From positions 147,852-211,851 of the forward strand of contig NZ_JAMFLY010000005.1 of the NCBI RefSeq assembly GCF_023502235.1: a stretch of 64,000 bases of DNA. Reading direction: 5' to 3'. The stretch comes from Flagellimonas myxillae (GTDB lineage Bacteria; Bacteroidota; Bacteroidia; Flavobacteriales; Flavobacteriaceae). Below the pieces are notes generated by a model. It saw only the letters and a list, made by a program, of their open reading frames with translations, searched no databases and was not told the origin of the DNA. A program made the position numbers and the translations under genes. Positions 54,312 through 62,600 of the stretch are shown one piece after another. How positions within the stretch are numbered: position 1 is the first letter of the stretch; each line of letters opens with the position of its first letter.

Positions 54312-55373
54312 TTACCGTTCCGTTGGCGTCGCTATTTCTGGAAAGGACTCATTTATTGGGGCCGTGATTTTTACAGGATGAAGTCCCATGATTTCTTCCA
54401 AAAACCTATCCGTTTCGGCTTGAACCGCATCCAAATCCTTCGATGTTACATAGCTGGTCATAACATGATCGTCGACCGAGGGGAATGCTACTTCGCGTTT
54501 TAGTTCTGGGCTTGTTCCCAACTCCTCGAACATTTTTTGCATCGCCGGAACCGATACCACATTATCCTGAATGCTATCATTCTTATAGAAATAACCCAAA
54601 AATACCGGTTGGGTAACCTTGCCAAAGGTTTCGGGTACCATGGTATTGTCCACTAAGGCCTGTAAATGCGTTAATGCTTCGAGCCTATATTTGGTGGTCC
54701 AGAACTTTTGTTTTTCCTCCTCGGCCTCAAATTCATGATAATTGCTTTTTTTAACGATTCTGGCCAATTGTAATCCCCAAGGGCCCGCCAATAATTTGGC
54801 ATTTTGATCAAAGATTTCAATATTAGGGGAGTACAACATTAGGGCTGCGATATCGTCATCTCCACCTGCCAAATGTAGCGCTAGGGTACCTCCAGTGGAA
54901 GTCGCCATTACCAATACCTTATCTCCTAAGGTTTTGGCCACCGAAATTGCCTCCTTGCCGGATTTGACCACCTGATCCGCTGTAAGGTCCAACATGGCCT
55001 CATCCTCTTCCAACCCATGCCCGGCCATGCGAGGCAGGTAAAGATTGCATCCGAAGCGTTTTGCAGTTTGTATATGAATGGGGGAACCCTCCATTCTACT
55101 GGCAGACCAACCGTGCAGATAAACAATGCTGTATTCCGTTTTCGTCGGGATGCTATCTGCCCAGATTATAACCGCCTCGTTATCGGGTTTTATGTTGGGA
55201 ACAGAAGCTTCTTTGTCCTGTATCCATTGTTCCAATGCCACCAAATCCGAGGGGACATCAGGTAAAGTGGTATCCATATCAGGTTTTTGAACTTTCGGCC
55301 CTAGAAAATACGCTAGGACAAGAAGAATCAATACAAACAACAAGCCTTTTAAAAGTCTACCGATAATTTTCAT
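54312..55373 (-). CDS. Membrane-anchored alpha/beta hydrolase
   Basis: A 353-residue protein with an N-terminal signal-anchor (LLKGLLFVLILLVLAYFLG), then an alpha/beta hydrolase domain. YLHGWSASR holds the oxyanion loop; the nucleophile elbow is MATSTGGTLAL; His is in SVDDHVMTSYV. The domain faces the periplasm. It resembles carboxylesterase/lysophospholipase-type enzymes. Divergent from the Nramp-like gene. The ATG at 55373 is preferred over the frame from 55412. Confidence 0.8.
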   Translation of the reverse strand: MKIIGRLLKGLLFVLILLVLAYFLGPKVQKPDMDTTLPDVPSDLVALEQWIQDKEASVPNIKPDNEAVIIWADSIPTKTEYSIVYLHGWSASRMEGSPIHIQTAKRFGCNLYLPRMAGHGLEEDEAMLDLTADQVVKSGKEAISVAKTLGDKVLVMATSTGGTLALHLAGGDDDIAALMLYSPNIEIFDQNAKLLAGPWGLQLARIVKKSNYHEFEAEEEKQKFWTTKYRLEALTHLQALVDNTMVPETFGKVTQPVFLGYFYKNDSIQDNVVSVPAMQKMFEELGTSPELKREVAFPSVDDHVMTSYVTSKDLDAVQAETDRFLEEIMGLHPVKITAPINESFPEIATPTER

Positions 55374-55470
55374 TCGAATATGGTTTTGGAATACGCAATT
55401 GGGGACACGCAATATCTTTTTTTGGAGTAGGATAAATATACTATTTTAGTTACTTGTACTTTTCACTTCC

Positions 55471-56724
55471 ATGTCAAAAATCAAAGTCCTTCTAAAAAAC
55501 CTTGGCCCAGGGTTGCTATTTGCGAGCATGGCCATAGGAACCTCGCACTTGGTGTTATCCACAAAGGCGGGTGCTCAATATGGTTGGATCATGGTAATCC
55601 CCATTGTATTGGCCAATATTCTGAAGTATCCCTTTTTTGAGTTCGGTATCCGCTACACCTCGGTAACCGATCAGAGTCTCATCCAAGGTTATTTGAATAT
55701 GGGCAGAAAATACCTATGGATTTACGCCCTAGTCACCGTTGTGTCTACTTTTACCATTTTGGCAGCGCTGTACATTGTTACCGCAGGATTACTAATGAAC
55801 CTATTCAATATTTCGGGCGTAGGCGAAGGTTTTGTGGCCCTTTGCTTGTTCGTATTTATTGGTACCATCCTAATCATTGGGAAATATAAATTTTTGGAGA
55901 ATTCGCTCAAAGCAGTTATCTCCATCTTGTTTGTGGCCTTACTCACAACTACAATTTTGGTCATACAAAAAGGGACCGTTCCCGGCTCGGAAACCTATAC
56001 CCGGCCAGAAATCTTTAATGAAGTTGGCGTTCTGTTTTTAATAGGTCTTGTGGGTTGGATGCCCACCGCAGTGGAAGCATCGGGTTGGGTAAGCTTGTGG
56101 AGTATGGAAAACCAGAAGAGCATGAAGGACAAACCCAGTCTAAAGGAAGCGCTGCAGGAGTTTAATGTGGGATACATAATGACTGCGCTTTTGGCCATTT
56201 TCTTTTTGGTTATCGGCTGGATGACCTTGTACGGTACTGGTACCGAACTTAGTGGAAAAGCTGCGGTATTTGCGGACCAAGTGGTCAACTTATTTACCAC
56301 ACATATTGGAAATTGGGCCTATATCTTAATTGCGATAGCGGCCTTTGCTACCATGTTCAGTACCTGCATGACCGCGCATGACGCCGTTTCGCGGGTAAGT
56401 CTTGATGTGCTTCAGAAACTATTTCCCCAAAAAACGGTGTTCAGCAGTAAAAATGCCTTCGCTGTCACTGTGGTGTTGATGGCTGTTATAAATTGGATCG
56501 TTATTACCGGTTTTGGTGGAAATATGGCCAATTTGGTGGCTCTTGCGACATTTGTGTCCTTTGTTATGGCCCCCTTGGTGGGTTGGATGAACCTGAAGAC
56601 TGTTATGGGCAAGGACATTCCCCAAATGCACCGGCCCAAAAGGGGACTGCGCTTCCTGACCTACATGGGTATGATCTTTTTATCCGTGTTCGCCCTTTAC
56701 TACTGTTGGATGCTGATCCGTTGA
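55471..56724 (+). CDS. Nramp-family-like transporter lacking the canonical metal-binding motif
   Basis: A 417-residue membrane protein with ~11 helices and the Nramp fold signature (GPGLLFASMAIG, AGAQYGW). In TM1, the DPGN metal-binding motif of Mn/Fe transporters is replaced by GTSH, and in TM6 the MPH motif is MPT (GWMPTAVEASGW). The canonical soft-metal ligands Asp, Asn and His are therefore absent. It is likely to transport something other than Mn2+/Fe2+, as shown for NRMT-type Mg2+ transporters. Its stop directly abuts the stop of the OmpA-family gene. Confidence 0.75.
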   Translation: MSKIKVLLKNLGPGLLFASMAIGTSHLVLSTKAGAQYGWIMVIPIVLANILKYPFFEFGIRYTSVTDQSLIQGYLNMGRKYLWIYALVTVVSTFTILAALYIVTAGLLMNLFNISGVGEGFVALCLFVFIGTILIIGKYKFLENSLKAVISILFVALLTTTILVIQKGTVPGSETYTRPEIFNEVGVLFLIGLVGWMPTAVEASGWVSLWSMENQKSMKDKPSLKEALQEFNVGYIMTALLAIFFLVIGWMTLYGTGTELSGKAAVFADQVVNLFTTHIGNWAYILIAIAAFATMFSTCMTAHDAVSRVSLDVLQKLFPQKTVFSSKNAFAVTVVLMAVINWIVITGFGGNMANLVALATFVSFVMAPLVGWMNLKTVMGKDIPQMHRPKRGLRFLTYMGMIFLSVFALYYCWMLIR

Positions 56725-58671
56725 TCAATTAAACAGTACATTATCGTTCAACACTACAATAAGCGACCGTTGATTCTGTTTGTGCAGTACTTCCAAACAG
56801 AAGACCCCATTAGTACAATTGTTAAGAATCTTGTCTTCCCCATATCCAATAGAGTATAGAATTGCGGAATTGGGGACTCCTTTTTGGGTTAGATATCGTT
56901 TAATGGCATCGGATCGGCCCTGCGTCAACCTAAAATTGGTACTATTCCCGCCCCTACTATCAGTGTAAGTTTCAATTCGAAGCTGTACAAAAGGGAAATC
57001 CTTGACAAAGTCCACTACCTTATCCAGCTCGGCCGTAATTTCTTCCTTAAGTTGGGTTTGTCCCCTATCAAAGTGGAAATCTTTAAGCTTTACAACGGTC
57101 TGCTCTTCCTTTTCTTCCACCAAATCGTCGTAAGCGGAAATTGGGATATCATGATTGCTTCCTTCCATGGCCTCCAATTCTTCCTCACCATATTGCTGTC
57201 TAAACACAGAAAATCGGTCTTTACCAGATTCCAAAACCAGTTCCTTTTCCCACGGAATCTCTAACCGATAGGTACCGTCATCGTTCGAATAGGTTTCGGC
57301 CAAAAGGTTGCCTTCCGCATCCAATAATCGGATTACTGCTTTTTCCACAAATTCTGAGGGATCGTTCTTTTTGGTCACTTTTCCTTTAAATGTCAAAGTT
57401 CTGAGTCCCGGTTTTTGGTCCACTTTGAATCCATATAGGTCATCATTTCCCTTTCCGCCGGGTCTATTGGATGAGAAATATCCCAGTAAACCCTCCCCGT
57501 CATTGCGCATAATAAACCCAAAATCATCCTTGGATGAATTTATTCCCGAACCAAGGTTGATGGGAATACTAAAACTACTCCCCTCTATGTTGGACTTGTA
57601 AATATCCATTCCCCCCAAACCATAAAAAACATCGGAAGAGAAGTAAAAACTGTTTTCAAAGACATAAGGTGCAATCTCATTTCCAGGGGAATTGATTCGA
57701 GGTCCCAAGTTGATAGGAGCCGACATAATCTGCCCGCGGTTTGTGTGAACGTAGTAGATATCCGTGCCCCCATAGCCCTCCTCAAAATTGGCCGAAAAGT
57801 AAAGCTTTTCACTCTTTTCATCATAGAAGGGATAATAAAATGAGGTGCTAAGATCTCTTAAGAGCAACTGAAAGGGCCCATTTTTTATTTGCATCCCAAT
57901 GGCCAACGCATTCTTTCCGTTCTCATCAAAGGAAAGTTCCCCGTTTTGGGTATTGGAGAGCACATAAAATATACTTTGCAGCCTGTCTGAATAAAATGGA
58001 GTCGCTTTGTGATAGTCGGAAGTTGGAATTCCTGTAAAGGGTGTGGGAGAGGAAACTTGACCTGTTGGCTGGACGTTGCCCTCGTAGATATTCAAATACC
58101 CTTCCCCAGTGGGTACATACCTTCTTTTCTTGTCCAATGACCTTCCGCTGGAAAATAGGAGCCTACTTCCGTAAAATGCAGGGGAAAAATCTGATTGGGG
58201 GCTATTCCCGTTCAGATTGAAAATCTGAAAATCCATTTCAGCATCTGCACTATTACTGCTGAGCAATTGGTTGTTAAACTCCAAATTCTCCAAAAATTCC
58301 TTTTCAAAATTGGAGGATTTCGTGGCCAAAAAAGCATCCGTCCGTTCACTGTTAGATGTCTTGGCGAAGCTTTGCAACATTTTATTGAAATGATGGTTGC
58401 CCAAAAGGGTATCCTTCTTATACAACTCCATGTATGCTTCGGAAGCCTTTTCGAAATTATTGGTCTTATAATAGGAATCCGCTAGGTTTAAATACTGTGC
58501 TAGGGTAAGGGTTCCCTTGGCCAGGTCCGCTTCGTAAGCGGTTACCGCTTTTTGATATTCATACTGGAAGAAGTAGTCGTCCCCCGAGGAGTTTTTGCCT
58601 TGGGCATAACAGACCATTATGCCCAAAAAGAAAGCTAATATTGAGGGGAATATTTTTTTTACCTGAACCAT
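56725..58671 (-). CDS. PorE-like OmpA-family protein (TPR, beta-propeller, CRD, OmpA)
   Basis: A 648-residue exported protein (signal ending CYAQG). It has TPR-like helices (~25-100), a WD40/PD40 beta-propeller (~150-400, LLFSSGR, YFSSNRPGGKGNDDLYGF), a carboxypeptidase-regulatory-like domain (~420-500) and an OmpA peptidoglycan-binding domain (~545-648, ETYTDSRGG, TQGRSDAIKRYL). This is the domain order of PorE of the type IX secretion system. It lies 2 nt after the SprF gene and is co-transcribed with the adhesin, so it probably anchors the SprF-adhesin assembly to the peptidoglycan. Confidence 0.85.
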   Translation of the reverse strand: MVQVKKIFPSILAFFLGIMVCYAQGKNSSGDDYFFQYEYQKAVTAYEADLAKGTLTLAQYLNLADSYYKTNNFEKASEAYMELYKKDTLLGNHHFNKMLQSFAKTSNSERTDAFLATKSSNFEKEFLENLEFNNQLLSSNSADAEMDFQIFNLNGNSPQSDFSPAFYGSRLLFSSGRSLDKKRRYVPTGEGYLNIYEGNVQPTGQVSSPTPFTGIPTSDYHKATPFYSDRLQSIFYVLSNTQNGELSFDENGKNALAIGMQIKNGPFQLLLRDLSTSFYYPFYDEKSEKLYFSANFEEGYGGTDIYYVHTNRGQIMSAPINLGPRINSPGNEIAPYVFENSFYFSSDVFYGLGGMDIYKSNIEGSSFSIPINLGSGINSSKDDFGFIMRNDGEGLLGYFSSNRPGGKGNDDLYGFKVDQKPGLRTLTFKGKVTKKNDPSEFVEKAVIRLLDAEGNLLAETYSNDDGTYRLEIPWEKELVLESGKDRFSVFRQQYGEEELEAMEGSNHDIPISAYDDLVEEKEEQTVVKLKDFHFDRGQTQLKEEITAELDKVVDFVKDFPFVQLRIETYTDSRGGNSTNFRLTQGRSDAIKRYLTQKGVPNSAILYSIGYGEDKILNNCTNGVFCLEVLHKQNQRSLIVVLNDNVLFN

Positions 58672-58673
58672 AG

Positions 58674-59663
58674 CTAGAAAAATCTTGGGGAGTCTATTTG
58701 TTTGGGTTTACCTTTTAATTTTTTGTCCTTGTTCTTTGTTCTGGGGCTTCTTGTTGGACCTTCACGACCGATATAGAATTTGAGGATTGCTTCATGCGAT
58801 CCCCCTGTAAATTCTCCAAGCCCGTTTGTATTGTAATCATAGGAATATCCCACGAACAGGGTATTGGAAACTTGGAAACCAGCCAAGCCGCTTACTGCAT
58901 TGTCAAATCGGTACGAACCACCTACGGTCAAAGCATCAATAAATTGAAAGTTGGCCGATAGGTTCATGGTAACTGGTGCACCTTGTAGGTAATTTAATAA
59001 AAATGCTGGTTTAAACTTGGTCCTATCCGATAATTGAAAAACATATCCCCCGATAAAATGGAACTGCCAACTGTCCTCCACAATGGTTGCAATCTCCTCA
59101 TTATAAAGTCCCTCGGTTAAAAAGTTGGGAACCGAAAGCCCTAGGTACCAATCTTCTTCATACATAAACAGACCAGCTCCCAGGGTTGGATAAAAATTAC
59201 TGAAATTGTCCCCAAGTATGGCCGGATCCGAAGGATCTACGAAACTGCCTTCAGAATAATCCAAATTCAAGAACGATCCACCAGCAACCATTCCGAAGGA
59301 TAATTTGGTGACGTCTGTAAGGTTGACTTGATAACTATAGGAAAGGTTAGCATAGGTCTGCTTGGACGGTCCCAATTCATCAAGCACCACATTGAACCCC
59401 AGACCAGATCGCTCATTGGCAAAAGGTACATTTACCCCAAAGCGCATGGTAGTTGGTGCACCCGGAATATCCACCCATTGGGCCCGATACAGACCAGAAA
59501 TCTCCGGTGTCTCCACGGAACCCACGTAGCCTGCATTAAAGCTTCCTATATTATACATGTACTGGGTGTATTGAGGTTCCTTTTGCGCCAAACAGATGCC
59601 CAAAACCGATAGGTAAATCAGTAGGAACAACTTGTATTTTTTTAATCCAAGAGTATTGGGCAT
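58674..59663 (-). CDS. PorP/SprF-family type IX secretion membrane protein
   Basis: A 329-residue outer membrane beta-barrel of the PorP/SprF family. After the signal peptide, YTQYMYNIGSFNAGYVGS is the canonical N-terminus, and GGSYRFDNAVSGLAGFQVSNTLFVGYSYDYNTNGLGEFTGGSHEAIL the canonical C-terminal motif region. SprF-type proteins receive the type B C-terminal domain of adhesins secreted by T9SS. The adhesin gene ends 7 nt upstream. Confidence 0.93.
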   Translation of the reverse strand: MPNTLGLKKYKLFLLIYLSVLGICLAQKEPQYTQYMYNIGSFNAGYVGSVETPEISGLYRAQWVDIPGAPTTMRFGVNVPFANERSGLGFNVVLDELGPSKQTYANLSYSYQVNLTDVTKLSFGMVAGGSFLNLDYSEGSFVDPSDPAILGDNFSNFYPTLGAGLFMYEEDWYLGLSVPNFLTEGLYNEEIATIVEDSWQFHFIGGYVFQLSDRTKFKPAFLLNYLQGAPVTMNLSANFQFIDALTVGGSYRFDNAVSGLAGFQVSNTLFVGYSYDYNTNGLGEFTGGSHEAILKFYIGREGPTRSPRTKNKDKKLKGKPKQIDSPRFF

Positions 59664-59670
59664 ATTCCGT

Positions 59671-62600
59671 TTATCTTATTATTTGAATCCAACCTTTTAC
59701 AATTTCCGTACCATCTCCCTCCAGATCTAATATATAAAAGTATGTTCCATCCGGTACATCCTTGCCATCTCTGGTTCCATTCCAAGAACTGTCGTACCCC
59801 TGCATCTCAAACACACTGTTTCCGTATCTGTCGAAAATCTGGAGATTGTTTTGGGGGTAGTCTTGATGATTGACCAAAACCAACAAATCATTTATGCCAT
59901 CCCCATTATTGGGTGAAAATATGTTGCACAAGGTTCCTGGAGTTTGACAAGGACTTTGATTGACCTGAATCGATACCGAAGCTGTATTATTTGAGGCAAC
60001 CCCATCGTTCGGGAAGGAACTTGTTATGGTCGCTGTATTCTGAAGGGTTCCGGAAACCAAAACGGTTACCGTGATGTCGAGCGTGGCAGATTCCTCAGGT
60101 CCCATTTCACCAATGGCCCATATTCCCGTGGTTTGATCATATCCCCCAATCGATGCATTGTGCGAAACGTATTCAAAACCGGAATCCGCATCAACCAAAT
60201 CCATTACCACAATGTCCAATACCCTATCCATGGTGGTATTTTCCAGCGTAATGGTAAAGGTGACATTGCTTTGCAAGAGCGGGGTGTCATCATCGACATC
60301 CTTAGTAATTGCCAAATCAATATCTGGTGGATTACAAGCAGGGGTCAGGAAAGGATCACATCCGTCCAAGGGATCCGTAGCCCCTTCTGGAACAGCCGTG
60401 GTATTCGGATCATCCTCGACCAATACTTCCTCCCCATCGGTTAAACCATCATCATCTGTATCGGCATTATTTGGATCGGTCCCAAGGTCATCCTCTTCCC
60501 CATCGGTTAACCCATCATTGTCCGAATCCACAATACAGCTACTAACAACTATTGTTACCTGAACCGAAGTATTCACACAAGGCGCAACGGCACCTGTTGT
60601 GGTGTATTCAAACACATAGTCTCCTGATGCCAGGCCTTCAAAATCGACATTATTCCCCGAGCCAATAACCAAAGCCCCATTTGAAGGGTCGGTAATTACA
60701 GCCCAAGTGCCTTCATCTTCGCCCGTCAAGGTATCATCCAAATCGATAATGGTAGGCCCTCCGTTACCCGCAGCGTTACAGGCAATTCCATTGCTGGGGG
60801 TACCCGCAGAAGGAGTGGGGTTTATTGTGGCCACAACCTCCATTCTAACAGAATTACATCCGTTTGCAGAGGCTTCCACAAAATAGGATGTTGTCTCGGA
60901 AATCAATGGGGTTTCAAAAGTATCGCCAGTACCTAAAAAGTTTCCGCCCGCGGCGCTGTCATACCAATTTAATATGGCATCATCAGTGGTGGAGGCTATT
61001 AAGGTTAACGTACCTTCCCCGCACCTTGAATCCCCGGCTGTGCTTAAAACATCGGGTGTAGAATTCAAAAACAAGGTAACCGTTAGGGTTGGGCTCGCAC
61101 AACCATTTACTTCATCATAAAAGAAACCAAAATACGATCCTGGAGCAATTACATTACTACTTCTATGGGCAATGGTTTCCAAAGGATCAGGATTCGTACT
61201 CCAAGTAAGCACACTACCTACGGGCGCTGTATCGGTAACATAATCATTTAAGTCGGCCGATACCACATCACAGAAATTGGTTGGTTCGCTGGTATCCAAG
61301 GTCGGTGCCGTATTACCTGCATCACAGGGTGTTGAACAGTCAATTACCGTTACGGTCAATGTTGCCACCTGATTGACACAAGGAGCAACTGCACCTGTAG
61401 TGGTATAAGTGAACTCATAATTTCCTTCCGGTTGCCCATTAAAATTGACGATGTTACTTGCATTGATCGTTATGGAAGCTCCTCCCGGGGCGGAAGTCAA
61501 TGACCATGTTCCTGCATCGGCGCCTGTTAGTTGATCATCCAAATCCACAATGCTATTTCCATCACCAGAATCACTACAAGCTGAAATATTGGTTGTTGTT
61601 CCTGCCGACGGAGTTGTATTTTGGGTAAGCGTAATTGTAATGGAAGGACTGGTACATCCATTTAAATTGTCAAAGAAAAAGCCGTAATAGGTACCAGGAC
61701 CAGGGGCAGTACTTGTAAGTAAGTACGAAGTTTGATCAGTTAAATCTGAATCTGTGCTCCATCTCAAATCCGACCCTGCAGAAGGTATGCTGGTAACATA
61801 GGCATCCAAGTCTTGTACAAAGACATCGCAAAAGGTGGTTATTACGGAACCATCTACCGCGGGCGCCGTTGTTCCTGCAGCGCAGCTATCATCATTGTTG
61901 ATGGTTAGCACACCCGTATCGGTCACATCCACTGGGAAAGTTGTACTTCCCAAATTAGCCATTGAAATGTTTACCGTTTCATCTCCTTCAATTAGTGCAT
62001 CTACTATGGGTACTATATCAAAATTTATAGTCTCACCTGGAGTTCCATCGAAATCAAGAGTCTGAAGAATACCTGTATAATCATTATCGGCTAAGGTAGC
62101 GGTCCCATCGGATGAAGATACTTGAACGGTGAACCCTCCATCAACGGCCAAATCCAAAGTAGCCGAAACCTGAATTGCCCCATCATCTTCATTTCCATTC
62201 ACATCAGCAATGGTAACGGTCGCCGTATCATCATTATTTATGGTGCCCGTAGCTGGTGATCCTGCCACACCTATACCATTTGTGGGTGTTCCCAAGGCAA
62301 CCGTAAAGGTCTCGTTCCCTTCCACTATGTCATCGTTGTTCAGAGCCACGGTAATGTCCTGGGTCTCTCCTGCGTTTCCAGTGAAATTGAGAGTGCCTCC
62401 TGTGCTATCATAATCCGTTCCCCCACCAGTGGCTGTACCATCTGTAAAGGTATATCCAACGCTAGTCCCCCCAACAACAGCATTGTTCAGGGTTACCGTA
62501 AATACCAGATTGCCCCCAGCCACATCTTCACTTTCCGCATTGTCAGTAATGGTAAGGGTTGCATTGTCGTTGTCGGTAATTGTTCCCGTTGCCGGAGACC

